Assembly (NCBI GenBank): GCA_964576255.1
Contig: CAZNUK010000002.1
Span: forward strand, 1-64,000
Direction of reading: 5' to 3'
DNA length: 64,000 bases
Source of the DNA: Eshraghiella sp964576255
GTDB lineage: Bacteria > Bacillota > Clostridia > Lachnospirales > Lachnospiraceae
Made by a program: the position numbers and the translations under genes. The notes under the pieces are model-generated. The model was not told the DNA's origin and made no database searches. It saw nothing but the letters and a program-made list of their open reading frames with translations. Positions 33,973 to 44,115 of this stretch are shown here, piece after piece. Within the stretch, counting starts at the first letter, position 1, and every line of letters starts with the position of its first letter.

Positions 33973-35696
33973 CTAATATAAGGGTCATTAAGCATTTCCC
34001 CCCATTTAGAATGCATATATTCTGCATCCCGATTAAGCCTGTCACCATCATCCTTACCTCTTGAAAGAGATTCATGATGATACAAGGTTGCATATGGGGT
34101 ATATACATTGAGATAGCCCTTCGCTCGTAAAGCAAGGCAAATATCAACATCATTATAAGCCACAGGAAGATTTTCGTCAAAGCCGCCCACTTCGTCAAAC
34201 TTATCTCTCGACATCATAAGGCAGGCCCCTGTAAGGGCATTTACATTTTGTACAAATCCAATTCTGTCAAGATATCCATAATCATCCCTTGGTAGACCAA
34301 GCCCCTTGTGTATGGCAACTCCATGCTCACCGGCACCGGTTTTCAGATAACAATGTTGTATTGTATCATTAGGATAAAATAATCTGGCGCCAACCGCTCC
34401 CACGTCTGACCTCTGAGCATACATTAAAAGCTCTGTAAACCAGTCAGGATTAATTACTTCCGTGTCATTATTCAAAAACACAAGATAATCTCCCGTAGCT
34501 TCCTTAACTGCAAGATTATTAAGAGCAGAATAATTGAATTCTCCCTCTCTTTTAATCATCTTAATCTGAGGATTTTTCTTAAGTTCCTCATAATAGGCAA
34601 AAATCTCCTGGCTTGTGCTGTTATTCTCTACAATTATTATCTCATAATTTCTATATGTTGACTTTCTAATCGAGTCAAGACAACGCTCAAGTACTGCCTT
34701 TGAATCCTTGTTAGGTATTATTATTGTAATTTTGGGCTGTGTATCTGTCTCATATTTAACTCTATAAATAGTTGGATATATCTCTGAGGATTCCACAGTT
34801 GCATCAATTCCCAAGGCTTTAATATGGTCATTAACAGCATTAATTCCTGCATTAATGGCATATTCTTTGGCATATACATCCTCTACAACAGAGCCCTTAT
34901 GAGCTCTCCAAAAATACAAAACCTTCGGAATATGGGTTACTACCTTGGCAGCTGCTGTCATTCTAAGTGCCAAATCATGGTCCTGACTTCCGTCATATTC
35001 ACTTCTAAAACCGCCTACTTTATCAAAAAGCTCCCTTGTGAATACTACAAAATGCCCAATATAGTTGTTGCATCTTAAAGTATCCTTGGCATAGTCCGGT
35101 TTGTAGTTGGTGGACAGAACATTATATATTTCTCCACTAAAGGTAATCTCGTCAGTATATATATAATCCGCTTTTTCTTCATTCAGAGAGTTCACCACCT
35201 CAAAAAGTGCAGATGGATGAAGCTCATCATCATGGTCAAGAAGCCCCAAGTATACACCCTTTGCCAATTTGGCACAAGCATTGGTATTGGCAGAAATACC
35301 GGCATTATCATCAAGCTTCTGATATTTTATTCTCACATCATCCTTGGCATAATCCATACAGATATGGGATACATATTTATGCTCATCATCACTGCCGTCT
35401 GCAAGACATAATTCCCATTTGGAATACGTCTGTTTTAATACTGACTCTATAACGCATTTAAGCATACCGGTCTCTGTGTTATATAGAGGCACAAGTATGC
35501 TGATTGTCGGTTCAAATATAAATTTGTGTTCTTTTTGGCTGGCAAGGTATTCCGGTGATGTTGTTTTTTTAATATTGTCCACTGCTTCCTTTGCCATAGC
35601 TTTAGGTCCAGAAGAAAGCTTAGCCTTTGCCATCCTTAGCGCGGTAATCGGTCCATATTCCTTTACCAGCAACATAAGCTTATGAATTTTACCCAT
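33966..35696 (-). CDS. Two-domain GT2 glycosyltransferase
   Basis: 576 residues with two complete GT2 domains. Domain 1 (~60-290) has SILVPLYNTETGMLKCVIES, YTDEITF and the DHDD motif; domain 2 (~325-560) has TIIIPNKDSKAVLERCLDSI, FLNNDTE and AYNDVDICLALRAKGY. Such tandem-domain enzymes often make alternating linkages or are polymerising rhamnan/glycan transferases. Related to both neighbours, consistent with tandem duplication. Confidence 0.9.
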   Translation of the reverse strand: MGKIHKLMLLVKEYGPITALRMAKAKLSSGPKAMAKEAVDNIKKTTSPEYLASQKEHKFIFEPTISILVPLYNTETGMLKCVIESVLKQTYSKWELCLADGSDDEHKYVSHICMDYAKDDVRIKYQKLDDNAGISANTNACAKLAKGVYLGLLDHDDELHPSALFEVVNSLNEEKADYIYTDEITFSGEIYNVLSTNYKPDYAKDTLRCNNYIGHFVVFTRELFDKVGGFRSEYDGSQDHDLALRMTAAAKVVTHIPKVLYFWRAHKGSVVEDVYAKEYAINAGINAVNDHIKALGIDATVESSEIYPTIYRVKYETDTQPKITIIIPNKDSKAVLERCLDSIRKSTYRNYEIIIVENNSTSQEIFAYYEELKKNPQIKMIKREGEFNYSALNNLAVKEATGDYLVFLNNDTEVINPDWFTELLMYAQRSDVGAVGARLFYPNDTIQHCYLKTGAGEHGVAIHKGLGLPRDDYGYLDRIGFVQNVNALTGACLMMSRDKFDEVGGFDENLPVAYNDVDICLALRAKGYLNVYTPYATLYHHESLSRGKDDGDRLNRDAEYMHSKWGEMLNDPYIRW

Positions 35697-35698
35697 TG

Positions 35699-38125
35699 CT
35701 ACTCCTTCAAAGAAAAATTCGGTTTCATAAGTGTCAGATTAATATTGTAATATGGGTCTCCCTTTTCAAGGAAGTCCTTCCATCTGTTACTAAAAAATGT
35801 TATTTCCCCTTCAAAGCGTTCAATTTTCTCTCTGGTATCCTCAAATCCACGGCTCTTGGACTCATAATGATGAAGAACTGCATTAGGATTAAATACCACG
35901 AGATGTCCTGCCTTACGAACCTTAAGACAATAATCAATATCATTAAATGCAACCTTTAAGCCCGTTTCAAGACCACCGACTTCATTAAACACTGTTCTCT
36001 TGGTCATAAGACAGGCAGCTGTTACTGCACTTAAATCATGAGCGAGAATACAACGGTTTCTATATCCTTTGTTGTCCTTTGCCTCGTTAACGAAAGCATG
36101 AGCTGCAATTCCACCAAGTCCAATAATTACTCCGGCATGCTGAATTGTATCATCTTCATACAAAAGCTTGGCACCTACAATTCCAACCTCCGGACGCATA
36201 CAATAGCTTAAAAGCTCTCTAAGACAGCCTTTATCCAACATTTCGGTATCGTTGTTAAGAAGAAGAATATATTCCCCATCACAATTTTCTACACCAAAAT
36301 TATTTATTGCAGAATAATTAAACTCATCCTTCCAATAAATAACCTTTACTTTGTCAAATTCCTTCTGAATATTGTCATAGTAAGAAAAGGTTGCATCCTC
36401 TGTACTGTTATTTTCCACAACAATTATTTCATAATTATCATAGTCCTGTACCCCAACAATGGAACGGATACATTTATCCAAATCCTCAATATGGTCTTTA
36501 TTAGGAACGATTATAGATATCTTTGGATTGCCGGTAAGGTCATATTCCACTCTGTAGGAACCCATTTCCTCTTCCACATGGGAAACCTTTCCCTTAACTC
36601 CTATTCTGTCAAGATGAGCTTCAATGGCTTTTTTACCATTTTCAAAGGCATAACGCTTGCTCTCAGGATTAATTGCCGTTGAACCCTCATGCATTCTCCA
36701 GCTGTATAATACTCTTGGAATATGCACAATATTTTGCGCCACCTCACAACATCTGAAAATCATATCGTAATCCTGAGCCCCATCAAATTCGGTTCTGAAA
36801 CCTCCGGCTTTCTCTAGTACCTCTTTTGAAAAAACAAAAAGATGACAGATATAATTCATACTTCTTAAATAATCAATATTATAATCCGGCTTAAAGCTTG
36901 GGTCTTTTCGCTTATTGCCTTCAATCTTATCCTCGTCAGAATATATAACATCCACCGTAGGATTATCATTAATCTCCTTGGCGCACCAATACAGGGCATC
37001 CGGACTTAACAAATCATCATGATCTCCAAGAACTATATAATCTCCTGTGGAAAGGGCAATAGCCTCGTTGGTATTACCGGAAATTCCAAGATTAGAATTT
37101 ATGTGTACATATTTAATCCTCTCGTCCTTAGGTGCAATTTTGTCAAGAATTGGTTTAACGGACTTTCCCCCATCTCCAATACACAACTCCCAATTGGTAT
37201 AGGTCTGGTCAAGCACGGACTTAACCATTGCCTCAAAAAACTTATCCACCGGATTAAAAACAGGTACCACAATGGAGAACTTTGGCTTAATGGCAAAGTC
37301 CACATTTTTCTGTTCCTCTAACTCCTCCTTGGTGGTGCCATGGTCTTTTGCCCAGCAGTCATAATCAAATACGTAGGCGTCAAAAATCTTATTCCACGCC
37401 TTAGAAAGCATAACCTTCAAACCATATTTTCTGGTATAATCCCTTATTTTCATAAAATTCTGGGAAAAGCCACCTATACTGCCATTTTCCTTTGACAAAT
37501 CCACTATGTGGTCCGTTCTTTTGGCATCATTAGAATACACTATGTTAAGTCTTTTATATGCTCCCTCTGGCAAAATTATCTCGTAGCCATTAGGATTATC
37601 AGATTCCTCTGGAAGATAATACTCCTTAATGTCTTTACGAAAGCTGTATTTAACCTCACACTCCACCGGATTACTGCCATTATATACCATAACCTTGGTA
37701 TCGAGGGCATCTCCCACCCAGCCGGAAATATGAATTTTGTTATCCGTATGCTTAATGCTGTCAATATATCCTGAAATATTATTAACAACCTTTCTGTAGC
37801 GGTTTCCTTTTACATAGAACACCATAGGTGCTGTCTGAAGCTCATCTCTAAAACAAAGCTCAAATTTCAGTTTTTTGAAATCATCCGAAACCGGAATAAG
37901 AAACTGGTATTCACAGTTAAAAAAAACATTCTGCGTCTTATAGCAGAATCTGGAACGAATTGTATCACGTCTAACCATAGTAGCAGGGACAATCTTGCCA
38001 TCAACTGTGGCAGTTGCCACAAAGTCTCTCATATTGTCATCATTACTGCCAACGTGAATTATTAATGTATTTTTATCATCAAGCTTTGACCTGTACTCAG
38101 CCAGAAAAGCATAACTCTTTGCCAT
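35699..38125 (-). CDS. Three-part protein: N-terminal domain plus two GT2 domains
   Basis: 808 residues. The first ~250 residues are a beta-rich domain of unknown function (HVGSNDDNMRDFVATATVDG; GYIDSIKHTDNKIHISGWVG). Two GT2 domains follow (~275-510 and ~540-770), each with DHDD or LNNDTE and SDEDK or AFNDIDYCL motifs. Domains 2 and 3 match the neighbouring two-domain protein in order. It is the largest gene of the cluster; 2-base gap to the next gene. Confidence 0.9.
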   Translation of the reverse strand: MAKSYAFLAEYRSKLDDKNTLIIHVGSNDDNMRDFVATATVDGKIVPATMVRRDTIRSRFCYKTQNVFFNCEYQFLIPVSDDFKKLKFELCFRDELQTAPMVFYVKGNRYRKVVNNISGYIDSIKHTDNKIHISGWVGDALDTKVMVYNGSNPVECEVKYSFRKDIKEYYLPEESDNPNGYEIILPEGAYKRLNIVYSNDAKRTDHIVDLSKENGSIGGFSQNFMKIRDYTRKYGLKVMLSKAWNKIFDAYVFDYDCWAKDHGTTKEELEEQKNVDFAIKPKFSIVVPVFNPVDKFFEAMVKSVLDQTYTNWELCIGDGGKSVKPILDKIAPKDERIKYVHINSNLGISGNTNEAIALSTGDYIVLGDHDDLLSPDALYWCAKEINDNPTVDVIYSDEDKIEGNKRKDPSFKPDYNIDYLRSMNYICHLFVFSKEVLEKAGGFRTEFDGAQDYDMIFRCCEVAQNIVHIPRVLYSWRMHEGSTAINPESKRYAFENGKKAIEAHLDRIGVKGKVSHVEEEMGSYRVEYDLTGNPKISIIVPNKDHIEDLDKCIRSIVGVQDYDNYEIIVVENNSTEDATFSYYDNIQKEFDKVKVIYWKDEFNYSAINNFGVENCDGEYILLLNNDTEMLDKGCLRELLSYCMRPEVGIVGAKLLYEDDTIQHAGVIIGLGGIAAHAFVNEAKDNKGYRNRCILAHDLSAVTAACLMTKRTVFNEVGGLETGLKVAFNDIDYCLKVRKAGHLVVFNPNAVLHHYESKSRGFEDTREKIERFEGEITFFSNRWKDFLEKGDPYYNINLTLMKPNFSLKE

Positions 38126-38134
38126 TATAGTCTC

Positions 38135-38329
38135 CTACTTTCTAAATAACCACATCAAAATTTTACCAAGACCAATAAGGTACATAAGTCCCAGTGAAAA
38201 CACCACCGATGTCTCCAAATCCCAAGTCCATACTCCGTCAACTTTGGAAAACCCATAGCCCACACCGGCGGCAATAACTACTATTAAAATTAAAATCCAT
38301 TTTAAAATATTTTTAAGTTTCTTATTCAT
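38135..38329 (-). CDS. Small two-span membrane protein
   Basis: 64 residues from the ATG at 38329 (AGGGG 5 bases upstream). Basic N-terminus, first span WILILIVVIAAGVGYGF, outside loop with tryptophans, second span SLGLMYLIGLGKILMWLF and a basic end. Sits between the ABC ATPase and the large GT gene; might help anchor or regulate the export complex. No family recognised. Confidence 0.65.
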   Translation of the reverse strand: MNKKLKNILKWILILIVVIAAGVGYGFSKVDGVWTWDLETSVVFSLGLMYLIGLGKILMWLFRK

Positions 38330-38343
38330 AAAAGCCCCTGTCA

Positions 38344-39075
38344 CTATGACTGTCTATATATCTTACAAATCTCCTTGGAATCGCCCTGCATATGAACCTG
38401 ACCGGATTTCAGCCAGACCACTTTATTACACAAATCCTCCACCTGTTCAATGCTGTGGGATACAAACAATACCGTTGTTCCTTCTGCCATCATTCCTTTG
38501 ATTCTGTCAATGCATTTTTGCTGAAAACGAAAATCACCTACTGCCAGTACCTCATCCACAATAAGGATGTCTGCTTTACCCGAGGTCGCAATGGAAAAAG
38601 CAAGTCTTGACAGCATTCCCGATGAATAATTCTTCATAGGCACATCCATAAAATCTCTAAGCTCTGAAAAATCAATTATATCTTCAACTACAGCATCCAT
38701 CATTTTTCTGGAACGTCCAAGTAATGCCCCGTTAAGGTAAATATTTTCCTTACCTGTTAAGTCAAAGTCAAACCCTGCCCCAAGCTCAATAAGGGGTGCA
38801 ACCGTACCGTTAACCTGCACGCTGCCCTTGGTAGGCTTAAGTACCCTTGCAATACATTTAAGCATGGTGCTTTTGCCACTTCCATTAAGTCCGATAAGAC
38901 CAACAGAATCACCTTTTTCAACTGTAAAACTCACATCATTAAGTGCCCAGAACTCGTCAAATGCCAGCTTACCCTTAAATGCCTTAATGATGTATTCTTT
39001 AAGGCTGTCAACCTTTTCCTTGGCAAGATTAAATTTCATAGACACATTATCAACAACAATTATTGGCTCTCCCAT
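38344..39075 (-). CDS. Polysaccharide ABC exporter, ATP-binding subunit (Wzt/TagH type)
   Basis: 243 residues, the short TagH/Wzt form with no C-terminal carbohydrate-binding domain. Walker A GLNGSGKSTMLK, signature YSSGMLSRLAF and Walker B DILIVDEVLAVGD are clear. It powers export of lipid-linked glycan with the permease gene upstream (24-base gap). Confidence 0.94.
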   Translation of the reverse strand: MGEPIIVVDNVSMKFNLAKEKVDSLKEYIIKAFKGKLAFDEFWALNDVSFTVEKGDSVGLIGLNGSGKSTMLKCIARVLKPTKGSVQVNGTVAPLIELGAGFDFDLTGKENIYLNGALLGRSRKMMDAVVEDIIDFSELRDFMDVPMKNYSSGMLSRLAFSIATSGKADILIVDEVLAVGDFRFQQKCIDRIKGMMAEGTTVLFVSHSIEQVEDLCNKVVWLKSGQVHMQGDSKEICKIYRQS

Positions 39076-39099
39076 AACGGCTCCATTCTGTCTAAAATA

Positions 39100-39879
39100 T
39101 TAAATATATAGAATAAAATCATCCTGCTTCTTGTAAAAAACGAATGCTCCCAAAGCAAATACTCCAATACTTGGAATCACTGTCATGCAGATTGTAAACA
39201 CGTCAGGACAGCTTCCATACAGCATAAAGCATCTGAACATTGTAAGAATGCTTGTAATAGGATTAATTCTAACAATTCCTGCAACCCATTCCGGCAAGCT
39301 CGCCAAAGGATAGATTACCGGTGTCAGGTATAATAAAACAGTAGTAAACACAGAATACAGGTGTACCACATCCCTGAATTTAACTGCAAGACTTGCAAGT
39401 ATAAGTCCCACACCAATGGAAAACATCACTAGAAACACAATAGGAATTACAGTCAAAATCACTGTATAATTCAAATCCGCTCTCATTACAAACATCACAA
39501 TTATTAACGCAGCAAAAGACGCTAATAAATTAATAGCGCTGGAAATTGTTCTGGATAAAACAAACATATATTTTGGAATATATACCTTTTTGAGCAAAGG
39601 CGCATTATTAATAATTGAGGACATACTCATAGAGGTAGATTCCTGAAAAAAATTAAATACCACCTGACCACTGAGAAGATAAATCGGATAGTTCTCAATA
39701 TTAAATCTTCCAAACAACTGGGAAAATACAATGGACAACACTGTCATCATAAGAAGCGGATTAAGTAATGTCCATAACACACCCAAAACAGAACGTCTAT
39801 ATTTGGTTTTGATATCCCTTGTAACCAATTCACTTAACAAAGGAGTATATCTTTTAAAATTAACAAGCAGTTCCTTCAT
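39100..39879 (-). CDS. Polysaccharide ABC exporter, permease subunit (Wzm/TagG type)
   Basis: 259 residues, six membrane spans, ABC-2 type. Starts with an amphipathic N-terminus and SELVTRDIKTKYRRSVLGVL, the interface segment of TagG/Wzm permeases. Partner of the ATPase that follows. Without the TarI/TarJ genes beside it, substrate cannot be assigned. Confidence 0.93.
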   Translation of the reverse strand: MKELLVNFKRYTPLLSELVTRDIKTKYRRSVLGVLWTLLNPLLMMTVLSIVFSQLFGRFNIENYPIYLLSGQVVFNFFQESTSMSMSSIINNAPLLKKVYIPKYMFVLSRTISSAINLLASFAALIIVMFVMRADLNYTVILTVIPIVFLVMFSIGVGLILASLAVKFRDVVHLYSVFTTVLLYLTPVIYPLASLPEWVAGIVRINPITSILTMFRCFMLYGSCPDVFTICMTVIPSIGVFALGAFVFYKKQDDFILYI

Positions 39880-39892
39880 CTAATACAACCTT

Positions 39893-40438
39893 TTAGAATT
39901 CTTTAATCCCCGGCCATTTCTGGTCTTTATCGGACATAATAAGCTCTACACCCTCCTGTAATGGCCATTCAATACCAATATCAGGGTCATTCCATATAAG
40001 TCCACCCTCATCATTAGGATGGTAAAAATCTGTACATTTATAAGCAAATTCTGCATAATCGGATAATACTAAAAATCCATGTGCAAAGTTTTTAGGAATA
40101 AAGAACTGTTTTTTGTTCTCTTCAGATAAAACTACACCAAACCATTTGCCATAAGTCTTGGAATCCTTACGGAGGTCCACAGCAACGTCAAAAACTTCTC
40201 CTCTGATAACACGAACGAGCTTATCCTGTGGAAATTCTTTCTGAAAATGCAAGCCTCTTAAAACACCTTTTTTGGATGCTGACTGGTTATCCTGAACAAA
40301 CTGTTCAGTTATTCCCGCTGCCGCATAATCATTGTAATTATATGACTCAAAGAAATATCCTCTGTAATCTCCAAATACCTTAGGCTCAATAACCTTTAAT
40401 CCTTCTATATCACATGTTGTAACAGTAATCTGTCCCAT
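39893..40438 (-). CDS. rmlC: dTDP-4-dehydrorhamnose 3,5-epimerase
   Basis: 181 residues, cupin fold. Motifs DYRGYFFESYNYND, RGLHFQKE (catalytic His in the LHF motif) and FIPKNFAHGFLVLSDYAEF are typical. Third step of dTDP-L-rhamnose synthesis. rmlA, rmlB and rmlD are not in the window, but this suggests that rhamnose is part of the glycan. Confidence 0.95.
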   Translation of the reverse strand: MGQITVTTCDIEGLKVIEPKVFGDYRGYFFESYNYNDYAAAGITEQFVQDNQSASKKGVLRGLHFQKEFPQDKLVRVIRGEVFDVAVDLRKDSKTYGKWFGVVLSEENKKQFFIPKNFAHGFLVLSDYAEFAYKCTDFYHPNDEGGLIWNDPDIGIEWPLQEGVELIMSDKDQKWPGIKEF

Positions 40439-40460
40439 AGTAATTCCTCTCTCCTAATTA

Positions 40461-41741
40461 TTATTTAGATTCTTTTTCTGTAGATGCTTCTGTCTCCTCC
40501 ACAATCGGTTCAAAAGATACAATCGTAGAAATTGTTTTACTGATATCCTGGACTGTCGAAGTTGGCGTATAGTCCTCCGTACCAAAAAGGAACTTATGAA
40601 GTTCGGATACATTAGACTGTAAATCCATTGGAGTTACTACATACTGCTCCTTACCGCTAACATTAACATGTCCGGTGTCATCAAGCTCAAACGGAAATCC
40701 CGAAGTCTCTGTAAGGTTATATTTGGTAATATCCGTAGCCATATCAATAATTTCTTCCGCTGTAAAGCTTGTAGATACATTATCAACCACTGCATTAATT
40801 GCTGCATTAAGCTGGGCAAGGTTCATTCCCTTAGCTTTTTTGAACACTTCAGTAAGAACAATTCTCTGACGCTCAGTTCTTCTATAATCACTTCCCGCAG
40901 TAAATCTGACTCTGCAATATGCAGTAGCCTGAATACCATCAAGATGAACATATCCTGAATTGGTTACCTCTGTATACTTCTTACCGGTATTAACACTGGT
41001 ATCAACAAGATAGGCATTAAGCCATTCTCTCTCTTCCTCAGTAATTTCAATATCCACACCGCCAACAGCATCTATAATATCAATAAGCGCGCTCCAGTTA
41101 ACCATTACATAGTCAGTAATATTCAAATCCATATTGACATTAATCATATTAAGAGTGGACTGAGCGCCGTAATAAAACATCGCTTCTGTTGCCTTACGAT
41201 ATTTGTAATCGGATGGATCTTCCGGTTTGCTCATTTTAAGAATGGTATCTCTGTATACGGACACAAGCTTTATCTCTTTAGTGTCATTATTGATACTACA
41301 AATAATTATTGTATCACTATGATTTGCCAGTGTCTGTTCCAAAACTTCCACACTGTTATCCCTTGCGTCGGAACCCACAAGAAGAATATTGGTATATCCC
41401 TTCAATACTTCCTTGGTAGTATCATCCATCTGTTCCTGGTTATCCATAATAAAATCCGGATTCAGGGGATTATAATCCAAATCTCCAAGCTTATCTAAGA
41501 GATAAACCATTCCAACAAGTCCCACCAGAACCACAACTTCAACTATGCAGATAAGCACCTTAACCCAACGCTTCATTTTTTTGCGTGGTTTATTATCAGA
41601 AGAAGCTCTGACAACCTCTTTTCTGTTTTTTTTAGGTGCTCTTGTATAACTATAGCCATCGTCATTCCTCTCCGACTTTAAATTATACTCGTAGTCATCA
41701 TCATATTCATAATCATCATCAAAATCTCTATATTTTGCCAT
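40461..41741 (-). CDS. LytR-CpsA-Psr family glycopolymer ligase
   Basis: 426 residues. Acidic cytosolic N-terminus, one membrane span (~60-83), then an LCP domain with LLVGSDARD, VSVYRDTILKM and RRTERQRIVLTEVFKKAKG, the arginine residues that bind the pyrophosphate. It transfers undecaprenyl-linked polymers to peptidoglycan outside the cell. Fits the position between RmlC and the initiating transferase. Confidence 0.93.
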   Translation of the reverse strand: MAKYRDFDDDYEYDDDYEYNLKSERNDDGYSYTRAPKKNRKEVVRASSDNKPRKKMKRWVKVLICIVEVVVLVGLVGMVYLLDKLGDLDYNPLNPDFIMDNQEQMDDTTKEVLKGYTNILLVGSDARDNSVEVLEQTLANHSDTIIICSINNDTKEIKLVSVYRDTILKMSKPEDPSDYKYRKATEAMFYYGAQSTLNMINVNMDLNITDYVMVNWSALIDIIDAVGGVDIEITEEEREWLNAYLVDTSVNTGKKYTEVTNSGYVHLDGIQATAYCRVRFTAGSDYRRTERQRIVLTEVFKKAKGMNLAQLNAAINAVVDNVSTSFTAEEIIDMATDITKYNLTETSGFPFELDDTGHVNVSGKEQYVVTPMDLQSNVSELHKFLFGTEDYTPTSTVQDISKTISTIVSFEPIVEETEASTEKESK

Positions 41742-41764
41742 TTCAATTCCCTCTTACAGATTTA

Positions 41765-43171
41765 CTAATAGGCATTTTTATTAATAAATCCCTCAAAAAT
41801 AGTTCTAAACATTATTTTAATGTCAAAAAACAAGCTCCAATTTTCAATGTAATACAAATCACACTCAATTCGTTTCTCAATGGAAGTATCGCCACGATAT
41901 CCATTAACCTGCGCCCAGCCGGTCATTCCCGGTCTTATCTGGTGTTTAACCATATATCTTGGTATTTCTTCCTTAAACTTGTCCACGTAAAAAGGTCGTT
42001 CCGGTCTTGGTCCCACAAGACTCATATCTCCTTTCAACACGTTAATAATCTGCGGAAGCTCGTCAATACTTGTCTTGCGCATAAACTTTCCGAATTTGGT
42101 TACACGAGGGTCACCGCTGGTAGTCCACTTCTTAGCATCCCCACCATCAGTCTGAACCATCATAGAACGGAACTTGTACATTTCAAATTCCTTATTATGA
42201 AGCCCAATTCGCTTCTGTTTATATATAATCGGCCCCTTTGACGAAATCTTAATACCAATTACAGCAACTAACATTATAGGCGAAAATAAAATTAATGCAA
42301 GTGTTCCGACAAAAATATCCATACATCTCTTTAAAAATCTGTTTCCGATATTACTTAAAGGTACATGTCTGATATTAACTACCGGAAGTCCTAACACATC
42401 TTCAATATATGGTCTTGTTGGAATAATGTTATTATAATCCGGAATAAACTTGGTATGAACACCGGATTTTTCACAAATCATAACTATTCGTTCAAGCTTC
42501 TCATATTCTCCTATACCTAATGTTATTACAATTTCATCCAGGTCATTATTTTCAATGAAGGTTTCTATATCTGAATTTCTTCCTACTACTCTTTCTCCAC
42601 GATATTTGGTATCCAGTTCCACATTATCATCGAGAATGCCCAAAACATTGTACCCCCACTGAGGATACTGCTTGATTCTGTCAATATAACCCTCTGCCGC
42701 ACGACTGTATCCCACCAGAAGAATGTGCTTCTGATTAAAACCTCTTTTACGGATACTTCTAAGAAGCATTCGAATCAGAACTCTCGCAATAAATTCAAAA
42801 ACAATATTCAGTCCAAAGAAAATAAATAACACCGCACGGGAAAAATCCGTCAGCTTCGTCAGATACAACACGAAGAAGAATATCATAATGCCAACAATAT
42901 TAGCTTTAACAATATTCATTATTTCGTATTTTTGACCATGCATTCTCTTAGGTGCATATAGCTTAAAAATACCATACAGTATAAGATATACCGGCACAAC
43001 AATCAAAAGAGCATACAAATACATAGGTGTGGCACCAACGCCCCCCACTTTATGACTGGCTGAATCATAAACTGCTTTAATTGCCCAGGCAGACCCATAC
43101 GCTAATATAATTATTATTGCGTCCATCAGAATATGAAGTTTATTAAAATACTTCTGATTTTTCCTAATCAC
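41765..43171 (-). CDS. Undecaprenyl-phosphate glycosylphosphotransferase (WbaP type)
   Basis: 468 residues: four N-terminal membrane spans (~10-125), a Rossmann-like CoA-binding domain (LVGYSRAAEGYIDRI), one span (LALILFSPIMLVAVIGI) and the catalytic bacterial sugar transferase domain with KRIGLHNKEFEMYKFRSM, SIDELPQIINVLKGDMSLVG and GPRPERP. It loads the first sugar phosphate on undecaprenyl phosphate. Overlaps the stop of the GT2 gene upstream by 8 bases. Confidence 0.94.
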   Translation of the reverse strand: MIRKNQKYFNKLHILMDAIIIILAYGSAWAIKAVYDSASHKVGGVGATPMYLYALLIVVPVYLILYGIFKLYAPKRMHGQKYEIMNIVKANIVGIMIFFFVLYLTKLTDFSRAVLFIFFGLNIVFEFIARVLIRMLLRSIRKRGFNQKHILLVGYSRAAEGYIDRIKQYPQWGYNVLGILDDNVELDTKYRGERVVGRNSDIETFIENNDLDEIVITLGIGEYEKLERIVMICEKSGVHTKFIPDYNNIIPTRPYIEDVLGLPVVNIRHVPLSNIGNRFLKRCMDIFVGTLALILFSPIMLVAVIGIKISSKGPIIYKQKRIGLHNKEFEMYKFRSMMVQTDGGDAKKWTTSGDPRVTKFGKFMRKTSIDELPQIINVLKGDMSLVGPRPERPFYVDKFKEEIPRYMVKHQIRPGMTGWAQVNGYRGDTSIEKRIECDLYYIENWSLFFDIKIMFRTIFEGFINKNAY

Positions 43172-44114
43172 AACTATTACACTCTCCGTAATTATTCCAG
43201 TATCCTATGTTCATAGTATACCTGCGTATCTTCTTAAGTGATAATTTCTTAAATCTCTTACCTTTTCTGTAGCCAATATATTTGGCGGCAGAGGTTATAA
43301 TAAGATAAGGTATTTCATACCAATGTCCCTTTTTAAACAAAAATCCCGCCGTGTTTTTAACAAGTCGGATGCCCTCACCCTCTGATTTAATTCCTTCAAA
43401 CACCTCTGGATGAAGACTTTGAGACACTCCCATATCAAAATTTCTGGAAAACTGCTGCTTTATGGTATAATTGTGAGAATGTACCACTCTGGCATCAGCA
43501 CAGTAAGCTATCCCATATCCATTATTTACAGCCTTGGCGGCATATATCATATCTTCATTAAAAATTGCTTTGGAAACAAATCCTCCAAGTCCGCTATAAA
43601 TCTTTCTATTGTACATAGCGCATACATCTGAACAGAAATATGCCTTAATTCCAAGTCTTGCCACATCCGACTGAGTTTTAACCATACTTTCTTCGGGGTA
43701 ATTGTATATTCTTGTATACTGTTCCATAAGCCGGCAATCACTTCGTGGCAGTTGTCTGGCATATGACACTGCAATTAGCGGTTCCTCATTCTCCAGATGG
43801 GGCTTTAAAAGCTCCTCCACCAGATATTCATTATCCGGTATTGCATCCATGGTCATAAACAGCACATAATCTCCCTCACTAAGCTCAAATCCCATATTAC
43901 GTGTCGCCGCATGGTCAAATTCATCTCTGGTAATATGGACAACTTCCATATTAGGCATTGTATAGCAGTCATCCGGGAAATACTGCTTCTCTGTGTTAAT
44001 TATAACAACCCTATTGACAGGATGTGTTTGTATTTGTAGTTTTTCTATTAATTCCTGCAGCTCTTTTCCGGGCTTATACACAGGTATAACCACATCAACC
44101 TTGATATATTCCAA
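43164..44114 (-). CDS. GT2 glycosyltransferase (rhamnosyltransferase-like)
   Basis: 316 residues, GT-A fold. VVIPVYKPGKELQELIEKLQ at the N-terminus, MTMDAIPDNEYLV metal site and NEDMIYAAKAVNNGYGIAY with YCADARVVHSHNYTI acceptor-side motif. Cytosolic or membrane-associated. One base separates it from glmM and it overlaps the downstream transferase gene. Confidence 0.88.
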   Translation of the reverse strand: MEYIKVDVVIPVYKPGKELQELIEKLQIQTHPVNRVVIINTEKQYFPDDCYTMPNMEVVHITRDEFDHAATRNMGFELSEGDYVLFMTMDAIPDNEYLVEELLKPHLENEEPLIAVSYARQLPRSDCRLMEQYTRIYNYPEESMVKTQSDVARLGIKAYFCSDVCAMYNRKIYSGLGGFVSKAIFNEDMIYAAKAVNNGYGIAYCADARVVHSHNYTIKQQFSRNFDMGVSQSLHPEVFEGIKSEGEGIRLVKNTAGFLFKKGHWYEIPYLIITSAAKYIGYRKGKRFKKLSLKKIRRYTMNIGYWNNYGECNSCD

Positions 44115-44115
44115 C

